Assembly (NCBI GenBank): GCA_016125225.1
Contig: WGME01000026.1
Location: 1 to 64,000 of the forward strand
DNA: 64,000 nt
From: a bacterium
GTDB lineage: Bacteria; Planctomycetota; Planctomycetia; Planctomycetales; Planctomycetaceae
Direction of reading: 5' to 3'
The first letter of the stretch is position 1; every line of letters starts with the position of its first letter. Of this stretch, positions 1 through 6,918 are shown in pieces. The notes under the pieces were generated by a model. The model was not told the DNA's origin, made no database searches, and saw only the letters and a list, made by a program, of their open reading frames with translations. Position numbers and translations under genes: made by a program.

Positions 1-55
1 AAGGCTGGATCTTGGACCATTGTGCGTCCGTAAGCAGAACTTCCCTGAGCGCCAT
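1..55 (-). CDS. IS5-family transposase, N-terminal fragment cut by window edge
   Basis: Reading the minus strand from the ATG at 55-53 gives MALREVLLTDAQWSKIQP, after which the frame leaves the window. This matches the start of IS5-type DDE transposases, which open with a short basic stretch and then a (L)TDxQWxxIxP motif. An AAGGAG ribosome binding site lies about 7 bases upstream, at roughly 63-68. Only 18 residues are visible, so the catalytic core cannot be checked. The DDE-transposase call rests on the N-terminal motif and on the broken gene next to it. Confidence 0.6.
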   Translation of the reverse strand, partial: MALREVLLTDAQWSKIQP

Positions 56-120
56 CGAAAGACTCCTTTCGACTGCTCTCTTAACCGAAAACCAGCCAGG
101 GCGCAAGTTTAATTCATTGA
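1..120 (-). mobile_element. Terminal part of an IS5-like insertion sequence
   Basis: The element contains the 5' end of the transposase and about 60 bases of leader. Its outer boundary is not fixed: no partner inverted repeat is visible because the other end lies outside the window. The boundary should fall near 110-125, because the neighbouring GYF reading frame becomes recognisable from about 124 and is preceded by an in-frame TGA at 118-120. Confidence 0.45.
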
Positions 121-156
121 GGTTTTGAAACCGCCTCTAGGAACGGCCCTCTGTCG

Positions 157-660
157 TTGGCTGAAATACAGAAGTTTATTGCAGCCGGGAAGATCAGCCG
201 CCAGACACCGGTCTGGCGTACGGGAATGCCAAACTGGATTCCGGCATATGACTCAGAATTGGCGGAAGAGTTCGAATCCACGGCCGAACCGCCCCCTTTG
301 CCGCAGAGCCCATCAACAGTTGCAGCGACGAACTTGTTAGTTTATCTCGCCGTTTTCGTGGGGACGGTGACAATCAATTCTGCAATAAGTCCCGCCGTGA
401 CCTCTACTGCCACTGAGCTTTACGGCACGGCAGGTGAGGCTTTCGGATATGCAGCATCGTTGGCCATTGCAATACTCGTTTCCTTCAGTGTGGTTGGGCT
501 TTGGCAACAATTCTGGCGATATGTCCAGAGCGTCTCTCAATACGTCGAATCAAAGAGAGGGTTTGCAAAGTACAAACGAGCCATCTGGATCGTCATTGGG
601 ATTTTTTCGGTTTCCGGCCTGCTGATTGTCTACTTCGCAGTCTCACAGACACAGCAATAA
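157..660 (+). CDS. GYF_2-domain membrane protein, 5' end apparently lost
   Basis: The frame starts with a GYF_2 (DUF4339) domain lacking its first strand: the frame reads RNGPLSLAEIQKFIAAGKIS and then VWRTGMPNWIPA, the usual G-P-x-S-x-x-E and W-R-x-G-M-x-x-W pattern. Three hydrophobic segments follow, at about residues 61-85, 92-118 and 140-165. Such proteins are usually small membrane proteins whose GYF domain binds proline-rich peptides. No ATG or GTG precedes the domain; the nearest starts are CTG at 151 and TTG at 157, and an in-frame TGA sits at 118. The family normally begins with a W-Y motif that is absent here, so the insertion element at the window edge has probably removed the start. 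It may be a pseudogene or may use a start supplied by the element. Confidence 0.6.
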   Translation: MAEIQKFIAAGKISRQTPVWRTGMPNWIPAYDSELAEEFESTAEPPPLPQSPSTVAATNLLVYLAVFVGTVTINSAISPAVTSTATELYGTAGEAFGYAASLAIAILVSFSVVGLWQQFWRYVQSVSQYVESKRGFAKYKRAIWIVIGIFSVSGLLIVYFAVSQTQQ

Positions 661-783
661 CTCCGATCCAGTTCAACCGAGATTGCCGGAAGAGTCGACA
701 CAGGCCGTCACACGGGCCCGAATGTGTGCTGGCAAAGGTTCCCTAGCGGACATGACGCGGGCCTGTGGCATCTTGGCGGCGGA

Positions 784-1062
784 TCACGGATGGAATGTTG
801 TCCCGGCGTCTCTGCGGCCCGCGGAGAGCGTTTCCGCGTGATCAGCGAGGGAATTGCGGTCGGCTCCGGTCAGCATCTGCCAGACAGCAAGCAAGCGCCG
901 CAGGGTGGCATCGGGTTGGTCACTGGGATTGTCCAGGAACAAATCGGCTGAGATCGGAGCGACATTCGACGCAGAAAGCGCGCCGGATTGCGCGCCGCCT
1001 GAAATGGGATTTGCAGTTTTCCAGCTAGAAATATGCAGGTGGTCGAATCCAGCCGGGCCTAG
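784..1062 (-). pseudogene. Open minus-strand frame, probable decayed gene remnant
   Basis: Between the GYF gene and the glycosyltransferase, the minus strand is open from a TAA at 1065-1063 to a TGA at 786-784. Its product looks protein-like in the second half (TLRRLLAVWQMLTGADRNSL, helix-forming, followed by ADHAETL). No ATG or GTG is present; the only usual alternative start is a TTG at 942, without a ribosome binding site, which would give 52 residues. I read it as the tail of a gene whose beginning has been lost. I do not recognise the family. The rest of 661-1066 shows nothing else. Confidence 0.3.
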
Positions 1063-1066
1063 TTAT

Positions 1067-1822
1067 TTATGCGGGGGTGTCGGCGGTTGTGGTGCGGGGG
1101 TCGCCGCAGGGGAATTCCAGGGCTGCGATTTCGCGGTGCAGTACGCTGTAGTAGTGCGTGAGCCGTCGGGAGGCATCATCGAGTGCTCCGCCGAACGAAC
1201 GCTTTTCATCGAGGTACACCAACGGCACCGGGAACTCGACGATCTTCAGGCAGTACCGGGCCGCCTGCACCCAGAGCTGCAACGGCATCGCATAACCCAG
1301 GTCGGTAATGTGGAAGTGCTGCAACGCTGACACGCGATAGGCTTTGAAACCACAGAACGCATCGGTGATGTTCAGACGAAACCGGCGATTCAGCCACGCC
1401 GTGATTTCCATGTTGATGCGGCGGCGATCTTCAGGCGGCAGGCTGTCGCCATCAAACGATTGCAGGTAGCGACTGCCGGATACGATATCGACCGGACCTG
1501 CGGGGGATTCATCAATCGCGACAGCCATCGCGGGAATCAGTTTCGGCTCGTGCTGGCCATCACAATCGATCGTGACGAGAATGTCGTACCCGTGGGATTG
1601 GGCATAGTCAAAAGCGGTGCGTAACGCTCCGCCATAGCCCTGATTAGGTTCGTGACGAATGGTGACGATGTCGTCGCGCTGGGCCAGTAACTCCGCGGTG
1701 CCATCCGTGGAACCATCATCGACGACGAGCACATCCTGGCTGTACTTCACGACTTCATCGAGAACCGGGCCAACGTGACTGGCTTCGTTATAAACCGGCA
1801 AGGCGGTGAGCACACGGGGCAT
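1067..1822 (-). CDS. Family 2 glycosyltransferase (dolichyl-phosphate sugar synthase-like)
   Basis: About 251 residues from the ATG at 1822 (MPRVLTALPVYNEASHV); the frame stays open to a GTG at 1855, which would add 11 residues unlike the family. It has the GT-A fold signature of family 2: PVYNE at the first strand, VVDDGSTDGT for nucleotide-sugar binding, NQGYGGALRTAFDYA, the metal-binding DCDGQHEP, and the GSRYL region. These enzymes move a sugar from an NDP-sugar to an acceptor such as polyprenyl phosphate, on the cytoplasmic face of the membrane. No C-terminal membrane helices are present, so it is the soluble short form. The next gene in the same direction is a SAM methyltransferase 130 bases away, and the two may be cotranscribed. 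Confidence 0.85.
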   Translation of the reverse strand: MPRVLTALPVYNEASHVGPVLDEVVKYSQDVLVVDDGSTDGTAELLAQRDDIVTIRHEPNQGYGGALRTAFDYAQSHGYDILVTIDCDGQHEPKLIPAMAVAIDESPAGPVDIVSGSRYLQSFDGDSLPPEDRRRINMEITAWLNRRFRLNITDAFCGFKAYRVSALQHFHITDLGYAMPLQLWVQAARYCLKIVEFPVPLVYLDEKRSFGGALDDASRRLTHYYSVLHREIAALEFPCGDPRTTTADTPA

Positions 1823-1953
1823 ATTGGCAACCTCGATGGCAGGCTCAGAGCACACGTTGATTGTAGGCTGGTGGTCATTGGGGTCAATCGGTCAGGCCGA
1901 TAACCCGCAAGGACGCACCACAGCCGGGTATACCACGCGGGTCGGGCAACCTT

Positions 1954-2757
1954 TCACGATGGAGACGTATTTTCGACCAATGGCTTGCAGCCGATGAAGT
2001 AATAATGCGGTGCACGGAAGAAAGGAATATAGGGAACTTTGCCCCGCCGTTGGGCCAGTTCGAGGGTTTCGAATTTCGATTGCAGGTAGGGAATGTGGTC
2101 GGGATTCAGGAACACATTGTCATTCGCGAACCACACGGTCCAGAAGGTGCGGGTGGACCACGGGTGTTTTACTAATCCATCGACGGGGTATTTACGGGCC
2201 ACGAAGAAATCCACGACGCCGAGTACACCACCGGGTTTGAGCATTCGATATGCCTGATCGACTGCGGCGAACCAGTCGGGAATCATTGTGAGAGAATACG
2301 ACATGGTGACGACATCGGCGGCTCCTTCCGGAGGCAGAAACTTTGTGGCGTCGGCATGCACCGTCGAGATGTTCGTCCAACCACGATCACGGATGCGTTC
2401 ACCGGCAACCTTGAGCAATGATGATGACAAATCAACCAGATAGCCCTGACGGAATTCGCTGATCCGACTGCCCCACCGCTCGGCATTTTCGCCCGTACCC
2501 GCTCCCAGATCGACCCACACGTCACCGGGGTTCACCGGCAATTTGGTGAACAGTTCTTCGCGGCCGTGCAGCAGCCGCCGTCGAAAGGCGTCGTATCCAC
2601 CGGCCTGGCCTTTGTAGAAACTTTCCAGCCGCTCTTCGTGAGTGTTGCCCGTCGCGCGAGAGACCACCAGATGCCACAGAATCCGCAGATCATTGAAGAA
2701 ACTGCCCGAAGGTTTCGCGGGCGGATTGGTCGTCGATGAAGCAGACTCGGATGTCAC
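1954..2757 (-). CDS. SAM-dependent methyltransferase, BtaB-like
   Basis: 267 residues. Motif I of class I methyltransferases is VDLGAGTGE at about 82-90, with an acidic strand-2 end ([10 protein letters not shown]) and the post-motif [10 protein letters not shown] at 153-162. The latter, with YLVDL, is typical of BtaB, the enzyme that methylates diacylglyceryl-homoserine to the betaine lipid DGTS. The Tyr/Phe-rich C-terminus (APHYYFIG) also fits that group. The partner BtaA (DUF3419), which makes the homoserine ether, is not in this window, so the substrate is inferred. It could be another lipid or quinone methyltransferase. Confidence 0.65.
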   Translation of the reverse strand: MTSESASSTTNPPAKPSGSFFNDLRILWHLVVSRATGNTHEERLESFYKGQAGGYDAFRRRLLHGREELFTKLPVNPGDVWVDLGAGTGENAERWGSRISEFRQGYLVDLSSSLLKVAGERIRDRGWTNISTVHADATKFLPPEGAADVVTMSYSLTMIPDWFAAVDQAYRMLKPGGVLGVVDFFVARKYPVDGLVKHPWSTRTFWTVWFANDNVFLNPDHIPYLQSKFETLELAQRRGKVPYIPFFRAPHYYFIGCKPLVENTSPS

Positions 2758-2810
2758 GGCTGAGTTGTTCCGTCAGAGGGAAGTGACTGAGTAGCAAACG
2801 AAATCGGCGT

Positions 2811-3725
2811 TTACTGGGCTTCCAGCGGGACAACTAATCCCAAATCGACCAGCTTCGCCCGGCATTCGTCCCGCTCACGAGAGCGTGTGAGTCCCTGCCA
2901 TGTGGCATCCTGCACGGCCATGAAGTCGTCTTGCGAATAGGGCGGGGCCTTGCCCGCAGCTCCACCTTGAGCGGTAAGCCGTTGAATAACGCCGCGTTCC
3001 AGACGGCTTAAGGTTCCCCCTTCCAGGCGATAATCTTCAAAGGCTTCCCAGGCGACGGGGAAGAGCGGTTTGACGATTTGATGACCAATCGTCGAGGCAT
3101 AGAGCCGAATTTCTTCCTGGGCGTGGCTATCCATCCGGAGAGCCAGGAAGTGGAACAGGTTATGGAGATCGACTTTCCAGTAGGCTTCGGTGTAGGTCGA
3201 CAGGGGCAGATCTTTGCGGGCCTGTTCGCGGGACACGCCAGCGGCCAGTCGTTCTTCGTAGACCTTGCGGGTCTGTTCGAGCAACGCCTGTTCCGAGGCG
3301 GTCAGTTGCTGACCAAGGTCCGGCGGCAACACGCCGTCACTCCCCTGGCGATTCGAGGTCGCCTGTGTCCGCCAGTGATCGGGCTCGGTTTCCTGAGCCG
3401 CATCGATCGCCACGGAATATCGCGTGCTGTATTCGTTGATGTTCGCGGTGCGATGCCGGACCCATTGCCGCCAGCAATCCATGGGGACGCGGACGAGAAT
3501 TTTAATTTCGGCCATCTCGAACGGGGTCGTATGCCGATGCCGCATGAGGTAGCGAATGAGCGTGCGGTCGTCGGAGACTTTTTTCGTGCCTTCCCCGTAG
3601 CTGACGCGGGCGGCCTGGACGATCGAAGAATCGTCCCCCATCACGTCGACGAGGCAGACAAACCCATCGTTGAGAACGGGGAACTTCTTCCACCGGAGTT
3701 CTTGAAGCAAGGCAGAATCAGACAT
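2811..3725 (-). CDS. thyX: Flavin-dependent thymidylate synthase ThyX
   Basis: 304 residues from the ATG at 3725 (MSDSALLQELRWKKFPVL); the frame is open to 3767, but that extension is not family-like. The ThyX signature RHRTANINEYSTRYS lies at about residues 90-104. It is preceded by MRHRHTTPFE, the FAD/dUMP-binding segment, and followed by the conserved YTEAYWKVDLHNLFHFLALR block. ThyX makes dTMP from dUMP with methylene-tetrahydrofolate and FAD as hydride carrier, replacing ThyA. The C-terminus is longer than in compact ThyX proteins. It lies 53 bases upstream of the methyltransferase gene on the same strand. Confidence 0.95.
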   Translation of the reverse strand: MSDSALLQELRWKKFPVLNDGFVCLVDVMGDDSSIVQAARVSYGEGTKKVSDDRTLIRYLMRHRHTTPFEMAEIKILVRVPMDCWRQWVRHRTANINEYSTRYSVAIDAAQETEPDHWRTQATSNRQGSDGVLPPDLGQQLTASEQALLEQTRKVYEERLAAGVSREQARKDLPLSTYTEAYWKVDLHNLFHFLALRMDSHAQEEIRLYASTIGHQIVKPLFPVAWEAFEDYRLEGGTLSRLERGVIQRLTAQGGAAGKAPPYSQDDFMAVQDATWQGLTRSRERDECRAKLVDLGLVVPLEAQ

Positions 3726-3925
3726 GGAAGGCGGTCTTCCGGTCGGGCATGCGGGGCTGAAATTCACACGGCGAAATTGCGTGTAACGTCTTTACCAGTG
3801 ACAGGTTATGGTACCAGTTGCGGAGTGGAAGCTGATAGCACCTGTCGCAGGAATCCGCGGATTCTCCGGAATTCGATAGACAAAGTCCACCACTCGCCGC
3901 ATCTTTAGCGTTGGAGATCGCTTCT

Positions 3926-4507
3926 GTGGACCGTTCTGGCCCGACAGCCTGGTCGCTCGAAATTGCGGACTGCGCGAGCAGTTTTGCCACGGGGGACGTG
4001 TCGGCATTGGGTCGGCTGTTTGATCTCACTGCGGCGCGGCTGTTGCGTTATGCACAAGCCATGACGCGGACGCAGGAAGACGCCGAGGATGCGGTACAGG
4101 CGGCCATCATGCGCATGGCGCAAAACCCTCGGTCGCTGGCTCAAGTGCGGCTACCCTGGCCGTATTTGCTCAAAGCCGTGCGGAACGAAGTTTTGCGGAT
4201 CACCACGCGGCGAAAACCGACGGCGTCGCTTTCGCTGCTGACCAATGCTGATCCGCCGGCCCTCGATGTGCCGCGGCTGGAACGGGACGAACGCGATGCG
4301 GGAGTTCAAGCGGCATTACAGCGTTTGCCCGCCGAGCAGGCAGAAGTCGTGGTTTTGAAGATTTGGGAGAACTTGACGTTTCAGGAAATTGCGGTGGTCA
4401 CAGGGGAATCGCTCAATACCGTGGCCAGTCGATATCGGTACGCGTTGACGAAGCTGGAAGCGTCGCTCAAGCGGATCGCAAGTGAGGTGGGCTATGTGGT
4501 CGATTGA
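3926..4507 (+). CDS. ECF-type RNA polymerase sigma factor
   Basis: 193 residues from a GTG at 3926, chosen because TTGGAGA at 3911-3917 is a well-placed ribosome binding site; a TTG at 3911 is also in frame. Region 2 appears as LFDLTAARLLRYAQAMTRTQ with EDAEDAVQAA. Region 4 is LQRLPAEQAEVVVLKIWENL followed by the helix-turn-helix TFQEIAVVTGESLNTVASRY. Region 3 is absent, as expected for ECF factors. The following small membrane-protein gene overlaps its end by 14 bases, suggesting translational coupling with a regulator of the sigma factor. The target promoters are unknown. Confidence 0.88.
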   Translation: MDRSGPTAWSLEIADCASSFATGDVSALGRLFDLTAARLLRYAQAMTRTQEDAEDAVQAAIMRMAQNPRSLAQVRLPWPYLLKAVRNEVLRITTRRKPTASLSLLTNADPPALDVPRLERDERDAGVQAALQRLPAEQAEVVVLKIWENLTFQEIAVVTGESLNTVASRYRYALTKLEASLKRIASEVGYVVD

Positions 4508-4862
4508 TGACAATTCCTCGCCAGAGACTGTGGAATGGATCCGGTCTGCTGGGCGGCTGCCCGTTGTGTATGACGATTTCCGAGCGCAGGTGATGGCTGC
4601 AGCCGTAGAGTCTCAGCAGCGGGGCAGCACCTGGCGACGTTATCAGGCCAGCATCACCTCGATTCTGGCGGTGAGTCTGCTATTCGTCTTGCCCGCCTAT
4701 TGCCGCTTTTCCATCGTGACAGGGTCACTCCCCCCCGAAGCGAGGGTGAAAATGTCTCTCCCGGCGACCAGTTCCGCCGGTGAGACCTATGAATGGCGAT
4801 TGGTCGAATCGTTCCAGGAGTTTCGCGACCAGTCAGCCCGGGCGATCCGTGGCACTCTGTAG
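4494..4862 (+). CDS. Small single-pass membrane protein coupled to the ECF sigma factor
   Basis: 122 residues from the ATG at 4494, inside the end of the sigma-factor gene. It has one hydrophobic segment (ITSILAVSLLFVLPAYCRF, about residues 52-72), giving a cytoplasmic N-terminal half of about 50 residues and a short outer part. This arrangement resembles a membrane-bound anti-sigma factor, but no zinc-binding H-x3-C-x2-C motif is visible and the N-domain is short. The function as an anti-sigma factor is inferred only from the overlap. Confidence 0.6.
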   Translation: MWSIDDNSSPETVEWIRSAGRLPVVYDDFRAQVMAAAVESQQRGSTWRRYQASITSILAVSLLFVLPAYCRFSIVTGSLPPEARVKMSLPATSSAGETYEWRLVESFQEFRDQSARAIRGTL

Positions 4863-4888
4863 ACTCTGCGAGCAAACGGTTATTACAG

Positions 4889-5572
4889 CTAACTTGTCAG
4901 CGTCTGGTCAGTCAGCAACACCGCCTGCGATTGAGCGACCCGGCCGGCGGGAATCGTCGAATCGGCTGCTAGCAGTCGCTGCAGCATCTCACGTTTGGCG
5001 GCTCCGGTGGCTAACCATAACACCTTGCGCGAGCGATTGAGCATCGGGTACGTGAGTGTCATCCGTTGGCGGCCTTGGTACTCCCCCGTGATGGCGACAT
5101 CGCGATCGGTCACGTCAAGCACCGGATCATCCGGCACGAGTGACGCCGTATGTCCATCGGTTCCCAGTCCCAAGTGGACGACGTCCAGCACCGGGGGTTT
5201 GCCAGCGAGTTGCTGCAACACATTGGTGTAATCCGCCGCAGCGATTTCCAGATCGAGCGATTCCACGGGCATGGCATGGATATTCGTGGCGGGAAGTTTC
5301 GTCGCGGCCTGCAGACTCGCCCGCAAATGGGTCAGATTGCGATCCGCATGACCAGCCGGGGCAACTCGTTCATCAATCTGGAAGAAGTGCACCTGTTCCC
5401 AAGGCAAATCTTCCAAGGCCAGACGTTGCAACATGATCCAGGGGGTCTTGCCACCACTAACCGCGAGCAGGAATTGACCACGGGAGGCGATCGCCTCGCG
5501 GGCTTGTCGTGCGAGCCAGTCCGCCGCTGCCTGGGCGACAGACGCTTCATCGGTCAGGGTTTCGATCTGCAT
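4889..5572 (-). CDS. pgl: 6-phosphogluconolactonase (DevB type)
   Basis: 227 residues from the ATG at 5572 (MQIETLTDEASVAQAAADWL). The SugarP isomerase-like fold is shown by LLAVSGGKTPWIMLQRL, the phosphate-binding loop, by HFFQIDERVAP with the D-E-R of the family, by NIHAMPVE, and by the catalytic-site block VHLGLGTDGHTASLVPDDP. It hydrolyses 6-phosphogluconolactone in the oxidative pentose phosphate pathway. No zwf or gnd lies in the window. Its 3' end faces the end of the sigma/membrane gene pair 26 bases away. Confidence 0.93.
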   Translation of the reverse strand: MQIETLTDEASVAQAAADWLARQAREAIASRGQFLLAVSGGKTPWIMLQRLALEDLPWEQVHFFQIDERVAPAGHADRNLTHLRASLQAATKLPATNIHAMPVESLDLEIAAADYTNVLQQLAGKPPVLDVVHLGLGTDGHTASLVPDDPVLDVTDRDVAITGEYQGRQRMTLTYPMLNRSRKVLWLATGAAKREMLQRLLAADSTIPAGRVAQSQAVLLTDQTLTS

Positions 5573-5742
5573 GGGCCACTCAAATTTAACGATTTTGCGG
5601 AAGATCACTGCGGTAACGATCGTACGGTGGTCGATGAAAAGAGTTGTGTCAAGCCGCGCCTGCAACCGGGGCGGAAAGTCTGTCAGCGGACAGAAATACA
5701 AGTCGAGTGTTTCCCGTGAATGGGGAAGACAGGAGAGTTGAG

Positions 5743-6027
5743 ATGAAGTGGGCGCTAAGGGCAATTCTTGTCTCGTTGGTCATGCTGTCCGCCGGAAGCT
5801 CGGCTTTCGCCGCTGGTGAAGGCCAGCCTAGCGACTGGGCTCGGTTCTACTACTATCCGTATGTGTACTATCCGCACAACTTTCAGGCTCCGCAGCAGTA
5901 CAATCACCTGTACTACCGCTACCCCCAGAGCCGTCAGATTCCGGTCTACAACAAAGACTGGCACAACTTCTATCCCACCGCTCGTCCGTATCACACGGGA
6001 TCACACTTCATTCTGGACGTGTTCTAA
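5743..6027 (+). CDS. Small secreted Tyr-rich protein
   Basis: 94 residues from the ATG at 5743, with an AGGAGAG ribosome binding site at 5731-5737. A signal peptide is clear (lysine, then LRAILVSLVMLSAGSSAFA, cleavage near residue 23-25). The mature part of about 70 residues is rich in Tyr, Pro, His and Asn (RFYYYPYVYYPHNFQAP, QYNHLYYRYPQ). No enzyme motif is visible. Similar short Tyr-rich exported proteins are common in planctomycetes but have no known role; a cell-surface or structural role is a guess. A palindromic hairpin with T-run follows at 6057. Confidence 0.75.
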   Translation: MKWALRAILVSLVMLSAGSSAFAAGEGQPSDWARFYYYPYVYYPHNFQAPQQYNHLYYRYPQSRQIPVYNKDWHNFYPTARPYHTGSHFILDVF

Positions 6028-6056
6028 GTCGTGAACGCTGAGACGCGATGAGATAT

Positions 6057-6091
6057 GAGGCCCGGGGATAACCATCCTTGGGCCTCTTTCA
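6057..6091 (+). terminator. Palindromic repeat copy 1, terminator-like
   Basis: GAGGCCCGGGGAT pairs with ATCCTTGGGCCTC around the loop AACC, with two G-T pairs, and is followed by TTTC. It is a diverged member of the palindrome family also seen at 24073, 46913 and 50560. It lies between the small secreted protein and recO, so it can end transcription of the former. Confidence 0.6.
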
Positions 6092-6112
6092 TCTGGTAAG
6101 ATCTGCCGAACC

Positions 6113-6856
6113 ATGTCAGCAGAGAAGACCGACGGCCTGATTTTACGAGTGACCGACTTCAGCGAAACCAGTCGCATTGTGGTGCTGTTTACGCGGGAAT
6201 TCGGAAAGATTTCTGCACTTGCCAAGGGGGGCCGACGGCTCAAAGGCCCCTTCGAGTCTGCTCTTGACCTCCTTTCAAATTGTCACGTAGTGTTCCTCCG
6301 TAAATCCTCGTCGGGTTTGGATCTGCTGACGGAAGCCCAGTTGATTGACCGGTTTCGTCCGCAGGAGCGTGACCTGACGTGCCTGTATGCTGGTTACTAT
6401 GTCGCAGAACTTTTGCAGAACCTGACCGAAGAATACGACCCGCATCCAGAGCTGTATCAAGCAGCCCTGGAAGCTCTGGAAGACTTCCGGCAAACGGACC
6501 AGATGCGTCGCGGGGTGTTACGCTTTGAACTGGTCATGCTGCGTGAAATGGGACAATTGCCCGACTTCGAAACCTGTGCCGCATGCGGCGGGGAATTGAC
6601 GGAGGGCCGAACGTTTGGCTTTTGGGTCTCGCAAGGGGGGCTGGTTTGCCCGGAGTGTCAACGGGAAGAATACAGCCAGATCACGATTCATGCCGGATCG
6701 GCCGCCGTACTCCGACGGTTGTCCGGCACGGGGGGAGAGAGTTGGCGACGACTGGAGTTGTCGCCGCAACAATACAAGGAGCTGAAACGTGTCACGACAG
6801 CAGCCATTTCGCATGTGCTGGGACGCCGTCCGAAAATGCTGAGTTACCTGCCGTGA
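6113..6856 (+). CDS. recO: DNA repair protein RecO
   Basis: 247 residues, the usual RecO length. The N-terminal OB fold begins with TDGLILRVTDFSETSRIVVL and contains KGGRR, the DNA-binding stretch. The helical middle part has YYVAELLQNLTEEYDPHPEL. A zinc-binding site follows: CAAC at 155-158 and CPEC at 179-182. RecO helps RecR load RecA onto SSB-coated single-stranded DNA in RecF-pathway repair. recR is not nearby. Confidence 0.95.
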   Translation: MSAEKTDGLILRVTDFSETSRIVVLFTREFGKISALAKGGRRLKGPFESALDLLSNCHVVFLRKSSSGLDLLTEAQLIDRFRPQERDLTCLYAGYYVAELLQNLTEEYDPHPELYQAALEALEDFRQTDQMRRGVLRFELVMLREMGQLPDFETCAACGGELTEGRTFGFWVSQGGLVCPECQREEYSQITIHAGSAAVLRRLSGTGGESWRRLELSPQQYKELKRVTTAAISHVLGRRPKMLSYLP

Positions 6857-6918
6857 GCTAGCCGACACTAATCCCCCTAAATAGACCCCGCTGCCCTGCG
6901 GAGCACTTAAGGTCACGG

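Noticed and set aside
271-290. GTTCGAATCC stretch resembling a tRNA T-loop
   Set aside because: It lies inside the GYF-domain gene and no acceptor stem or anticodon arm can be formed around it.
3078-3908. Plus-strand open frame of 276 codons
   Set aside because: Antisense to thyX, which is certain.
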